Source: Halobaculum magnesiiphilum
GTDB taxonomy: Archaea; Halobacteriota; Halobacteria; Halobacteriales; Haloferacaceae
Reading direction: 5' to 3'
DNA: 64,000 nucleotides
NCBI RefSeq assembly: GCF_019823105.1
Contig: NZ_CP081958.1
Span: forward strand, 1,612,001-1,676,000
The notes beneath the pieces were generated by a model. That model ran no database searches. It saw nothing but the letters and a program-made list of their open reading frames with translations, and was not told the origin of the DNA. The position numbers were made by a program, and so were the translations under genes. Positions 1 to 8,815 of this stretch are shown piece after piece. Positions within the stretch are counted from its first letter, which is position 1, and each line of letters starts with the position of its first letter.

Positions 1-894
1 GTCGAACTCCAACAGCGCCGCCAGCGAGATGAACACGAACGAGAGGACCAGCAGCGTGATGTCGCCCTTGAAGTCCGTGATCTGTTCCTCGTAGGGGATG
101 TCGGCGTTCCCGAGCAGGATGCCGGCGACCGCAACCGCCGCGATCCCCGCCTCCGTTCGCACGAAGTTCGCCTCGCCGTACGCGACCAGCGCGCCGGCGA
201 GCACGAGCAGGCGCGCGTTCTGCGGGGCGTTGCCCGGCGAGAGGTCGATGTACCGGAGCGCGTAGTAGACGATCCCGGCCACGGCGACGCCGACGACGAC
301 CCCGACGCCGAGGCGTTCGGCGAACAGCGCGATCAGCTCGACGGGGTCGGTCGTGTCGGAGACGATCGCCTCGAAGATGACGACCGCGAGGATCGCCGCC
401 GTCACGTCGTTGACGATCCCCTCGGTGTCGAGCGCGGTGGCGACCTTGTCGCGAACGGGAACCACCCCCAGAATGGGCGCGATCACCGTCGGCCCCGTCG
501 CCACGAGCAGCGCCCCGATGAGCGCGGCGACGAGCCACTCGACGCCGATCGCGACCCGCACGACCGCGGTCGTCGCGACGAACGCGATGGCGGCGCCGAC
601 CGTGACGAGCCGCAGCGACGCCGCGGGCGCCTGCCGGAGCTCGTCGATCTTGAGGTGGAACGCCCCCTCGAACACGATGATCGCGACCGAGAGCCCGACG
701 ATGGTCGACAGCCCCGTCAGCCCGAACGTCTCCTGGGTGACGATCCCCAACCCCTCGGGTCCGAGGGCGATCCCAGAGGCGATGAGGAAGATAATGCTCG
801 GGAGCTGAAACCGGTCGGAGAGGACCTGTGCGGCGACGCCGACGGCGATGATGACTGCGACGATCGCGATCAGTTGTCCGGCGCCGGCCGACAT
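1..894 (-). CDS. Cation:proton antiporter (CPA1/NhaP type), C-terminus beyond window
   Basis: This integral membrane protein would exchange Na+ or K+ for H+ across the cytoplasmic membrane. About 298 codons are visible and the gene runs off the left edge. Nearly every stretch of 20 residues is hydrophobic, giving at least eight membrane segments. The family-typical segments TGPTVIAPIL and TEGIVNDVTAAI (the ND of the ion-binding region) are present. The ATG at 894 is followed directly by hydrophobic sequence with no signal peptide. Many relatives carry cytosolic TrkA-type domains after the membrane part, which cannot be checked here. Substrate ion is not readable from sequence. Confidence 0.88.
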   Translation of the reverse strand, partial: MSAGAGQLIAIVAVIIAVGVAAQVLSDRFQLPSIIFLIASGIALGPEGLGIVTQETFGLTGLSTIVGLSVAIIVFEGAFHLKIDELRQAPAASLRLVTVGAAIAFVATTAVVRVAIGVEWLVAALIGALLVATGPTVIAPILGVVPVRDKVATALDTEGIVNDVTAAILAVVIFEAIVSDTTDPVELIALFAERLGVGVVVGVAVAGIVYYALRYIDLSPGNAPQNARLLVLAGALVAYGEANFVRTEAGIAAVAVAGILLGNADIPYEEQITDFKGDITLLVLSFVFISLAALLEFD

Positions 895-1034
895 GTCCTC
901 ACCTCCATATCGTGTACTCGGTCGGGGTCGGTAAAAAGACGGCTACCGCGGCGAGTGGAATCGGGACGCTTCGGTCGAATCGGCGGCGTGCGACCGGCCG
1001 AATCTCGTCGGCGGGTGCGTGGGTCGAGGAGTCG

Positions 1035-2990
1035 CTACGACTCCGCGTACATGCTCCCGATATCGTCCGCGTACCGGTCGAGGATGTTGCGCCGCTTCTT
1101 CTTCATCGTGGGGGTGAGCAGGTCGTTCTCCTCGGAGAACTCCTCGGCGACGACCCGGAACTGCTTGATCGTCTCGTGGGACTCGAAGTCCTCGTTGACC
1201 CGGTCGACCTCCTCCTGGATCAGCCCACGAACGCGGTCGTCGCGACACAGCGCGTCGTCGTCCTCCGGGAGGTCGTACCCCTGCGCGTCGCCCCACTCTC
1301 GCACCGCCGGGAGGTTCGGGACGACGAGCGCGGAGACGAACTTCCGCGCGTCGCCGATCACCATGGCCTGCTCGACGTACTCGCTCGCGGCGAAGGCGTC
1401 CTCGATGGCGCCCGGCGGGACGTACTTGCCCGTCGACAGCTTCATCAGCTGCTTGGCGCGCTCGCGGAACGCGACGTAGTCGTCCGCGCGGATCTCGACC
1501 ACGTCGCCGGTGCGGAACCAGCGCTCGCCGTCGATCTCGACGAACGCCTCCTCGGTCCGATCGGGGAGGCGGTGGTACCCACGGAACACGTTAGGCCCGC
1601 GGACGAGCAGCTCGCCCACCTCGCCGCCGTCGGCGTCACCGTCGACCGCGCCGTCGCCGCCGGCGCCCTCGACGGCGTCGTCGACGCGGACCTCGACGCC
1701 GTGGACGGGCGGCCCGATCGTGCCGACCTTCGGCTCCTCGGGCGGGTTCACGGCGACGACCGGCGCCGTCTCCGTGAGCCCGTACCCCTCCAGGATTGGG
1801 ACGCCCATCCCGTGATACAGCTCACAGAGGTCCGCCGACAGCGACCCGCCGCCCGAGATGAAGAACTCGACGTTGCTGCCCAACGCCTCCTTCACGTTCG
1901 AGAAGACGAGCCGGTCCGCGAGCGCGTAGCGCGCCCGGAGGAGAGGGCCGGGGTCGGCGGCGCGGTGGTACTCGCGCCCGATGCCGGTCGCCCAGTTGAA
2001 GATCCGCTCCTTCACCCTCGATTCCGACGCCTGCTCGCGGATCGCCGCGTACAGCTTCTCGTAGACGCGGGGGACGCTCGTCGCCGTCGAGGGACGGACG
2101 AGCCCGAAGTCCTCCCGGAGCGTGTCCGGCGACTCGGCGTACGCGACGGTGGCGCCCGCGGCGAACATCATGAAGTTGCCCGCGAGGCGCTCGAACACGT
2201 GCGCGAGCGGGAGGAACGACAGCGTGACGCTCTCCTCGTCGACGACCGGGAGGTCCGCCGGCTTGTCCGGCCGGGGGCCGAACCGGCGCATGCACTGGTC
2301 GACGTTGGCGAGGAAGTTGCGGTGGGTGAGTTCGACCCCCTTCGGGGTGCCGGTGGTGCCGGAGGTGTAGATGAGGCTCGCGAGGTCGTCGAGGTCGCGG
2401 TCGATCACCCAGCCGTCGCCGGGGTCGACCGCGGCGCCGAGGTCGTGGACCTCCCCGAGCGTGTACACGTCATCGCGCTCGTGGGTCTCGCCGTCGATCA
2501 GGACGACGAACTCGAGGTCGAGGTCGTCCTCGACGGCGACCACGCGGTCGAGCAGGTCGCGGTTCTCGACGACGACGCCGGAGGCGCCGGGATCGTCGAG
2601 GAGGTGACGGACCTGCTCGGGCGACGACGACTTGTACACCGTCGTGACGACCGCGCCCGCCCCGAGCAGGGCGAAGTCGCTGTGGGCCCACTCCATGCGC
2701 GTGTTCGAGAAGATCCCGACGCGGTCGCCGGGGGCGACACCGAGTTCGCGGAAGCCGGCCGAGAGCCGACGCACGAGGTCGCGCATCTCGGCGTACGTGA
2801 GGTCCGCGAACTCGCCGTCCGGCGCCGCGTCGACGACGCCCGACCGGACGAGCGACCTGTCGTACACCCCGCCCTTGTACCGCTGTGCCACCCGATCGGC
2901 GTGCTCGCGGGCGCTCGCATCGAACGTCGCCGCCAGCGAGTCCCGGGTGACCCCCGGGTCGTACTCGCGTTCCGCCTGGCGCCAATCCAT
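1035..2990 (-). CDS. Long-chain acyl-CoA synthetase, AMP-forming
   Basis: This 651-residue cytosolic enzyme of the ANL superfamily activates fatty acids with ATP and CoA. The AMP-binding P-loop SLIYTSGTTGTPKG lies near residues 205-218, EGYGLTE is the adenylate motif, and WFRTGDVVEI is the hinge region. Length fits FadD-type ligases. The ATG at 2990 follows a TATA-like CTTATTACGG about 25 bases upstream, so the mRNA is probably leaderless. The next gene downstream on the same strand (ending at position 1) is an antiporter and looks unrelated. Chain-length preference is not evident. Confidence 0.92.
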   Translation of the reverse strand: MDWRQAEREYDPGVTRDSLAATFDASAREHADRVAQRYKGGVYDRSLVRSGVVDAAPDGEFADLTYAEMRDLVRRLSAGFRELGVAPGDRVGIFSNTRMEWAHSDFALLGAGAVVTTVYKSSSPEQVRHLLDDPGASGVVVENRDLLDRVVAVEDDLDLEFVVLIDGETHERDDVYTLGEVHDLGAAVDPGDGWVIDRDLDDLASLIYTSGTTGTPKGVELTHRNFLANVDQCMRRFGPRPDKPADLPVVDEESVTLSFLPLAHVFERLAGNFMMFAAGATVAYAESPDTLREDFGLVRPSTATSVPRVYEKLYAAIREQASESRVKERIFNWATGIGREYHRAADPGPLLRARYALADRLVFSNVKEALGSNVEFFISGGGSLSADLCELYHGMGVPILEGYGLTETAPVVAVNPPEEPKVGTIGPPVHGVEVRVDDAVEGAGGDGAVDGDADGGEVGELLVRGPNVFRGYHRLPDRTEEAFVEIDGERWFRTGDVVEIRADDYVAFRERAKQLMKLSTGKYVPPGAIEDAFAASEYVEQAMVIGDARKFVSALVVPNLPAVREWGDAQGYDLPEDDDALCRDDRVRGLIQEEVDRVNEDFESHETIKQFRVVAEEFSEENDLLTPTMKKKRRNILDRYADDIGSMYAES

Positions 2991-3098
2991 GCCACTGCCT
3001 GTCGCGGCGCCCGTAATAAGTCGGTCCCCTCGCGTCGCCCGTTGTTCGGCGTTGTTTTCGCCGGCGGCGGCGAGCCCGAACCCGAGCCGCCCCTCTCC

Positions 3099-4031
3099 TC
3101 AGATCGTCTCGCCCTGCTTCTCCATGTAGTCGAGGTAGCCGAGCACGCCGCGGGTGTTCATGCGCTGTTCCTCCCGCGCTTTCCGTTCGCCCCACACGTC
3201 GATGAGCTCCTGGGGCGCGTGCTCGGCGAAGTGGTCGAGCACGGCCTCGTCGTCGCCCAACTCCTCGCGCCGCTGGCGCACCGCCTCGACCCACTCGGCG
3301 AGCGTGCGCTTGTAGCCGGCGAGCATCCCGTCGTCGAACTCGCGGGGACCGAAGTGGCCGAAGCAGAGGTACCGGGGGTCGAGGTCGCGGATCATGTCGG
3401 CGTCGTCCTGACAGCCGTGGAGGTCGAACTGCGAGGGGGGCGAGGTCTGCTCGATGGTGTCCAGTTGCGGGACGTAGATGCCGGCGGCGTCGGCGGTGAA
3501 CACCACGTCGTCGCCGCGGTCGTGGAAGATCACCTGATGGGGGGCGTGCCCCGGCGCGTGGTGCACGTCGAGGTCGCGATCGCCCAGGTCGAGCGTCTCT
3601 CCGCCCGAGAGCGGCTCCACCCGCTCCTCGGGGATCGGCTCGGGTTCGACGTAGAACTGCCACTGGTCGCCAACGGCGGCCTTCGTCCCCGCGACGAGTC
3701 GGCTCGGGTCGACGAGGTGCTCGACCCCCGACTCGTGGATCAGCACCGTCGCGTCCGGGTAGCGCTCTGCGAGGAAGCCGGCGCCGCCGGCGTGATCGAG
3801 GTGGACGTGCGTGGGGAGAATGAACTCGGGCGTGATCCCGAGGTCGTCGAGCGCGTCGAAGAGGTACTCGCGGTTGGAGCCGAGTCCGGTGTCGATCACC
3901 GCGGGGCGCTCGGCGTCGAGGAGGTACACCGAGCCGTAGTTGGCGGTGGCGTACATGTCCGTGTCGAGGTAGTACAGGTCCGTACAGCCGGGAACGGGGG
4001 CGTACTCGCCGGGCTCGATGTCCGTGTCCAT
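3099..4031 (-). CDS. MBL-fold metallohydrolase
   Basis: This 310-residue protein of the metallo-beta-lactamase fold carries the zinc motif THVHLDHAGG, then a further His in HHAPGHAPHQ, an Asp in FTADAAG and a late His in CFGHFG, which together complete a binuclear metal site. The fold is shared by glyoxalase II, lactonases and other hydrolases, so the substrate is open. I chose the ATG at 4031 rather than the upstream in-frame start because a TATA-like CCTTTTGGTACC sits about 26 bases before it, which implies a leaderless transcript. The gene stands alone between fadD and a small reading frame. Confidence 0.88.
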   Translation of the reverse strand: MDTDIEPGEYAPVPGCTDLYYLDTDMYATANYGSVYLLDAERPAVIDTGLGSNREYLFDALDDLGITPEFILPTHVHLDHAGGAGFLAERYPDATVLIHESGVEHLVDPSRLVAGTKAAVGDQWQFYVEPEPIPEERVEPLSGGETLDLGDRDLDVHHAPGHAPHQVIFHDRGDDVVFTADAAGIYVPQLDTIEQTSPPSQFDLHGCQDDADMIRDLDPRYLCFGHFGPREFDDGMLAGYKRTLAEWVEAVRQRREELGDDEAVLDHFAEHAPQELIDVWGERKAREEQRMNTRGVLGYLDYMEKQGETI

Positions 4032-4257
4032 ACCCGAACCCGCGTCAGTCGGTACCAAAAGGATTCGGGAGCCGTCGGACGAGGATGCCGTCCGAACGCG
4101 TCGCCCGCGACGAGCCCGGGGCTCGGGGACCGGGCCACGCGGAGGGCGGGGCGGAGGGGTCGGGGATCGGGCGGGGTCGCGTGCGGCGGCGGCGACGCGG
4201 AGGGAAGGCTGCGACGGAGGGTGCGACGGCGCCGACGCGTGCCGGCGCGGGCGCTCC

Positions 4258-4551
4258 TCAGGCGTTCACGTCCGGGCCGTCGTCGACGAACCGGACCGTG
4301 AACCGCTCGTAGCCGCCGTAGGCGGTCTCCAGCGAGCCGAGCCACCAGTTCCATCGTTCGACCAGGTCGTGGTCGTCGGGGGCGTCCGCCATGTTCTCGA
4401 TGACGTCCGCCACGGTGAACTCGTGGCCGCGGTCCGCCTCGATCACGCCGGAGTCGGCCAGGTCCCGCGCCTGGCGGGCGACGGTCCGACGGGCCGCCTC
4501 GGTCCCCCCGAACTCGCGCTCGAGGGCCGCCGTGAGTTCTCTGCTGTCCAC
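4258..4551 (-). CDS. Conserved small protein, winged-helix-like
   Basis: A 97-residue acidic protein with no recognised family name. The first 50 residues (RELTAALEREFGG to HEFTVADVIENM) have the helix pattern and late basic residue of a winged-helix unit. The tail is rich in Trp and Tyr (WNWWLG). The GTG at 4551 is preferred because a TATA-like AACTAAAACC lies about 25 bases upstream and no earlier start fits. The longer open frame reaching back to 5226 is an artefact: it runs antisense through the RNase P RNA. Function unknown. Confidence 0.7.
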   Translation of the reverse strand: MDSRELTAALEREFGGTEAARRTVARQARDLADSGVIEADRGHEFTVADVIENMADAPDDHDLVERWNWWLGSLETAYGGYERFTVRFVDDGPDVNA

Positions 4552-4687
4552 ACCGGGAGTTGGTGGTCCATCGGTTTTAGTTAGTCGGGTGCGTGTCAGA
4601 CACTCGCACGACCGTCGTCGGACGGTAGTCGCCCGCCTACCGTCCGGGTTCGCGGGATCGCGGCGCGGTCGCTGACGAGCGCGAGAG

Positions 4688-5152
4688 CGGCTGAGGGGAG
4701 TAAGCCCCCTTCTGTTCGGCCCGACATTCGGCTGAGCGTCCGCGTCGGTCGCGGGGCGCGTGCCCCGGTCGCTCGCGCGGGGCGCGAGCACCCGGACTAC
4801 CATCGGGGCGGCCGCCGCGGCCGCCCGTCGACGCGGACTTGCACCGGCGAGGATTCGCCGTTCCATCCGTTCCCGCCCGTCTCGCGGCGTGAACCGCGGC
4901 CCTCGGTGGGTTAGCTCCCTTCCCTCTCGGGTCGGTTCGCCCGCCCGCGGCGACGCCGCGGGCGGTCGCGGCGACCGTTCGGTCGCCGCGCGCACCTCAT
5001 CGGTCGGGGCGGGGGGTCTCGTTGCTGTTCCAGAGCCAGCCGTCTCCGACTCCGGGCTTGCGCCCGGTCGCCCGTCCGGGGGTGGGGGGACTTTCCTCAT
5101 GCGCCGTCGCCCGAGAGGGTCGAGCGCACGGGGGTCGGGCTCCCTCTGCCGA
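4688..5152 (-). ncRNA. rnpB: RNase P RNA (archaeal type)
   Basis: This is the catalytic RNA that trims 5' leaders from tRNA precursors. The universal element GAGGAAAGTCC lies at 5099-5089 and its 3' partner ACAGAA-N3-GGCTTA at 4715-4701, both on the minus strand. GGTGCAAGTCC and AGGGAAGGGAG-CTAACCCACC occur between them. The ends pair as helix P1: CGGC plus GAGGGAG near 5151 with CTCCCCTC plus GCCG near 4690. A TATA-like GCTTTATCC at 5182-5174 puts transcription start near 5150. Length of about 465 nt fits haloarchaeal RNase P RNAs. Exact ends are inferred from P1 and may shift by a few bases. Confidence 0.93.
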
Positions 5153-5173
5153 TCCGAGGTACGCCGGTCCCTC

Positions 5174-5182
5174 GGATAAAGC
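5174..5182 (-). promoter_or_regulatory. TATA element of rnpB
   Basis: GCTTTATCC on the minus strand, about 24-30 bases before the P1 start of the RNase P RNA. It is the only AT-rich patch in this very GC-rich stretch. Confidence 0.6.
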
Positions 5183-5333
5183 GTTCGGGGCCGCGACGGG
5201 CGTGCGTGAGCCGGCCGCACGGGCACGCGTGAGACGGCCGCGATCGGTCGCGTCGCCGCCCCTTCGAAGATAGCGTGTGAGTAACTCGCATGAAGAGGGA
5301 AGACTTCAAGTTAGCACGGGCCCCAGCAGAGGT

Positions 5334-5936
5334 ATGTCCGAAGCGAAGACCGCGCAGCTCACCTACGAGGACGGTGCACGCGCGGTCGAGCTCGCCCGGG
5401 AGTCGGTCGAGGCGTACGTACTTCAGGGCCAGCGCGAACAGCCGGGTAGCATGCGCGACGCCTTCTACGCGCGAACCGGGGCGTTCGTCCGACTCCAGTC
5501 GACGCGGGGCAGAGGGCGGATGCGCGGCTGTGCGGGGTCGTATCGGGGGAAAGACCAGCTCGGCCACGCCATCGTCGAGGCGGCGATCAAGGCGGCCTCC
5601 GACGACACCGGCGGCTCCGAACTCGAACCGAAGGAACTGGACTCCGTTCTCGTCTCGACGTACGTCGTCTCCGAGGTCACGCTCACCAACGACCCGGTGG
5701 CCGACCTCGAACTCGGCCGCCACGGCGTCGCCATCGACCACAACGGCCACCACGGCTGGCTCTACCCGACGATCCCGGTCGAGAACGACTGGAGCAAGGA
5801 GCGGTACCTCTCGCGCGTCTGCCGCAAGGCGGGCCTCTCGCCGATGGCCTGGCAGGACGACGACACCATGGTGACGCTCATCGACGGCCAGGTGTTCCGC
5901 GAGCGCCGCGACGGCGGCAGCGTCGAGCAACTGTAG
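5334..5936 (+). CDS. AMMECR1-domain protein (TIGR00296 type)
   Basis: A 200-residue protein with one AMMECR1 domain across nearly its whole length. RMRGCAGSYR corresponds to the signature LRGCIG region, and HGVAIDHNGHHGWLYPTIPVEND to the conserved second half. The biochemical role of AMMECR1 proteins is not settled in archaea; a nucleic-acid or redox-related role has been discussed because of the exposed Cys motif. The ATG at 5334 is chosen over the upstream in-frame ATG at 5277 because family homology starts at SEAKTAQLTYEDG and a TATA-like AAGTTAGC lies about 25 bases before it. It is transcribed away from rnpB. Confidence 0.88.
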   Translation: MSEAKTAQLTYEDGARAVELARESVEAYVLQGQREQPGSMRDAFYARTGAFVRLQSTRGRGRMRGCAGSYRGKDQLGHAIVEAAIKAASDDTGGSELEPKELDSVLVSTYVVSEVTLTNDPVADLELGRHGVAIDHNGHHGWLYPTIPVENDWSKERYLSRVCRKAGLSPMAWQDDDTMVTLIDGQVFRERRDGGSVEQL

Positions 5937-6046
5937 CGAGGATCGACCGCGACGACGCTCACTAACTGATTCGAGAAGCCGAAGGCTCACGCCCCGTTGT
6001 GTCTCCGCATCTCGACCGATTCACGTACTCCCCGCCGAATCCGACG

Positions 6047-7210
6047 TTATTCCCCGCCGAACCCGACCTGTGTCGCGTCCGCCAGCGCCCGCCCGGCCGC
6101 GTCGTCGATGTCGAACTCCCGGACGACCTCGCCGTCGCGGACCAGCGGCTCCATGAGCGACTCGCCGTCCGCGGGCCCGTCGCGCCCGCGCAGGCCGACG
6201 TGGTGGCCGCCTTCGGGGGTGCGGTACACCTCCTTGGTTCCGGAGAGTTTCCCGCGTTTGGCCGCGGGCTCGCCGTCGACCTCGACGATGTCGAGCGCGA
6301 AGTCGACGGGGTCGGCGTTGGAGACGTGGCCGCCGACGCCGAAGCCGTCGGCGACGTCCCGGAGCCGGGTGAGCTCCACGGGGCCGAGCCCGCCCGAGAG
6401 GAACACGTCCACGTCTCCGTAGCCGCGGGCCTCGAGTTCCCATCGCACCTCGCGGACGATGTGGCGGAAGTCGCCCCGCCGCGAGCCGGTGGTGTCGAGG
6501 CGGACGCCGTCGAGGCGGTCGCCGAGCGTCTCGACGGCCCGGATCACCTCCTCCTTCTCGTCTGAGTAGGTGTCACACAGGGCGATCCGCGGAACCGACT
6601 CGGGGACGGCCTCGTCGAAGGCGCGCCAGGCGTCCGCCTGGTTGCCGCGGCCGAAGCAGATGAGCAGCGCGTGGGGCATCGTCCCCGACGGCTCCCGGCC
6701 GAGCACCTCGCCGGCGGCCACGTGCGAGAAGCCGTCGAGCCCGCCCACGAGCGCGCTGCGCTCGACCATCGCGGCGATCGAGGGGTGGACGTGGCGCGCG
6801 CCGAAGGAGAGCACGTTCGAGTCGGGCGCGGCGCGGCGGCACTCCAGCGCGGCGGTGGCGACCCCGGAGGCGTGCGAGAGGAAGCCCAGCAGCGAGGTCT
6901 CCAGCGCCGCGAACTCCAGATACGTCCCCTCGATCCGCAGGACCGGGCCGCCGTCGAACAGGGTTCCCTCCGGCAGGGCGTCCGCGTCGACGTCGTGGCC
7001 CGAAAGCAGCGCGGCGGCGTCCTTCACGCCCGCCAGCAGCTCGAAGTCGCCGTCGGGGAACTGGTCGGCGGTCACCTCGGCGACGACGTGCGGGTTCCGG
7101 TCGGCGTGGCGCAGCGTCTCGACGGTCCGGTCGAAGTACGCGTCCGTCGCCGACCCGTCGCGGACGGCGTCGGCCCCGACGATGTCGAACGCGGGGGGCG
7201 AGGAGGTCAT
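6047..7210 (-). CDS. pncB: Nicotinate phosphoribosyltransferase
   Basis: This 387-residue enzyme makes nicotinate mononucleotide from nicotinate and PRPP in the NAD salvage (Preiss-Handler) route. It matches the archaeal/Thermoplasma-type family: SFGARHVHPSIAAMVERSALVGGLDGFSH, the LDTTGSRRGD substrate loop and FLSGGLGP phosphate-binding loop are intact. The ATG at 7210 has a TATA-like GACTTTTTGCG about 27 bases upstream. A nicotinamidase-like hydrolase (10648-11235) that would provide nicotinate lies 3.4 kb away, with two secreted-protein genes between. Confidence 0.93.
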   Translation of the reverse strand: MTSSPPAFDIVGADAVRDGSATDAYFDRTVETLRHADRNPHVVAEVTADQFPDGDFELLAGVKDAAALLSGHDVDADALPEGTLFDGGPVLRIEGTYLEFAALETSLLGFLSHASGVATAALECRRAAPDSNVLSFGARHVHPSIAAMVERSALVGGLDGFSHVAAGEVLGREPSGTMPHALLICFGRGNQADAWRAFDEAVPESVPRIALCDTYSDEKEEVIRAVETLGDRLDGVRLDTTGSRRGDFRHIVREVRWELEARGYGDVDVFLSGGLGPVELTRLRDVADGFGVGGHVSNADPVDFALDIVEVDGEPAAKRGKLSGTKEVYRTPEGGHHVGLRGRDGPADGESLMEPLVRDGEVVREFDIDDAAGRALADATQVGFGGE

Positions 7211-7282
7211 GGTCCCGGATTCGCCGCGGCGACGCAAAAAGTCACGCCATCCGCCCGACAGGGTGCGGCCGTCGTAGGTCTG

Positions 7283-8695
7283 TCAGCCGGGCGGCTCGCG
7301 CACCCCGTCGAGGGCGCTCGCGGTCGGGGCGTTCGTGATCACGACCGTTCGGCCGTCGCGCTCGATGCGGAAGGCGTCCGCGAACGGGCCGTCCGGGACC
7401 CGATACACGCCGGCCTCGCGGTCGACGACGCGGGCGCCCAGCCGGAGCTGGAGCATCGCGCGGTAGGACCGCCGGAACTCGACGGCCTCCGCGACGCTGT
7501 CGAACCGGATCGCCCAGACGTAGCCGTAGGCGGCGTGCTCCCCGTCGCCGCGGCGGTACGGGACGAGGCGGTCGCCCGCCCAGCCGTCGGAGGGGCCGGC
7601 GGTGTAGTTCCGTGTCGAGTACGGCAGGTCGCCGGCGCGGTAATCCTCGCCGGCGTAGTCGTTGTACCAGAACGTCGCGAACAGCCCCGCCTCCCCGAGT
7701 CGCTCGGTCGATCGGTCGAGATCGAACCGCGACCAGCGCTCGCCCGACCGGTCCGAAACCGTGACCTCCTCGGGGCGGTCGTCGGGGTAGCGCTCGGGGT
7801 GGATCGTCTGCTCGGTCGAGACGGGACGGTCGTCGTAGGCGTCGTTCACCGCGTCCCACCCGCCGCGCTCGCGGAGGCGGTGGACGAACGCCGGGCCGTC
7901 GGCGTACGGCTGGTAGACGTACGTGAACAGGCCCTGATTCACCGGCTCGCCCCCGCCCCCGCCGCCGGTGCGCTCGGGGCGCGGGACGCACGCCCAGCCG
8001 ACGGCGCCGGTCTCGGTCTCGTTGCCGGGGCCGGCGGCGCATCGATCGAGGTAGCGCGTCTCGACGTAGCGGGCGTCGCCCTCGGTGAGGCCGTTGTGCG
8101 CGAGGCCGGCGTCGCGCGTGCGGGTGCCGACGAAGCCGAAGTGCTGGTCCTGGAGCGCGTGGACCAGTTCGTGTGCCAGCGTCGCGCGATCGATTCGGGG
8201 CTCGTCGGCGTCCGAGACGACGACGATCCGATCCTCCGATGGCGTGTAGTACCCCTGGACAGATCCGCCGTACAGCGCGTCGAACTCCCGGGCGACATCG
8301 CGGTCCTCGCCGACGATCAGCGCCGCCTCCCACACCTGGTTGTGCCAGGCGCCGTACCCGTCGGGACGGTCGCCGCCGAACACGGAGCGCTCGCGGTACT
8401 CGGCTCGGGAGATCACCTCCACCGGCACGCGCTCGCTGAACTCCAGCCCGCGGATCCGCTCGATCCGCGCCATCGTCCGGGCGACGAGCGCCTCGCGTTC
8501 GGCGGCGTCGAGGCCGTCGCTCTGGTTCACGTCGATCGACTCGTTCCACCAGACGCCCGCCTCCCAGCCGAGGCGATCGCTCGGCGGGTCCTCGGGGTAC
8601 GACCAGTCGTCGCCCGGAGACGGGGTGGCGGTGGGGGCGCTACAGCCGGCGAGCGCGAGCATCGCGGCCATCAGGACGGGGAACGCGGCGCGCAC
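7283..8695 (-). CDS. Hvo_1808-type surface lipoprotein with HExxH motif
   Basis: A 470-residue exported protein. The N-terminus MRAAFPVLMAAMLALAGCSA is a signal peptide with lipobox LAGC at residues 15-18, so it is probably lipid-anchored outside the membrane. ATLAHELVHALQDQ contains HELVH at residues 175-179 and is followed about 26 residues later by EGDARYVE, the spacing and pattern of a gluzincin metallopeptidase. YWY- and Asp-rich segments repeat those of the neighbour 8816-10537, clearly a paralog. The family is known mainly as an uncharacterised haloarchaeal surface protein; peptidase activity is my inference from HExxH plus the downstream Glu. Confidence 0.85.
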   Translation of the reverse strand: MRAAFPVLMAAMLALAGCSAPTATPSPGDDWSYPEDPPSDRLGWEAGVWWNESIDVNQSDGLDAAEREALVARTMARIERIRGLEFSERVPVEVISRAEYRERSVFGGDRPDGYGAWHNQVWEAALIVGEDRDVAREFDALYGGSVQGYYTPSEDRIVVVSDADEPRIDRATLAHELVHALQDQHFGFVGTRTRDAGLAHNGLTEGDARYVETRYLDRCAAGPGNETETGAVGWACVPRPERTGGGGGGEPVNQGLFTYVYQPYADGPAFVHRLRERGGWDAVNDAYDDRPVSTEQTIHPERYPDDRPEEVTVSDRSGERWSRFDLDRSTERLGEAGLFATFWYNDYAGEDYRAGDLPYSTRNYTAGPSDGWAGDRLVPYRRGDGEHAAYGYVWAIRFDSVAEAVEFRRSYRAMLQLRLGARVVDREAGVYRVPDGPFADAFRIERDGRTVVITNAPTASALDGVREPPG

Positions 8696-8815
8696 GGTCG
8701 TCGGCGGAGCCAGGAGAGCCGGCGCGAAAAGCGTTCGGCCGGCGCCGACGGGAGCGACGACTCGGGAACCTTCGCGAGGACGGAACCACGGAGACCCCGC
8801 CGCGGGGTGGCCGCG

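Noticed and set aside
912-4301. 1129-codon open frame on the plus strand
   Set aside because: It is antisense to the acyl-CoA ligase and MBL genes, with Arg/Val/Asp-rich noise; high GC leaves such frames open.
4258-5226. 322-residue reading frame on the minus strand across 4552-5226
   Set aside because: Its N-terminal two thirds run through the RNase P RNA; only the last 97 codons have a promoter and protein-like composition.
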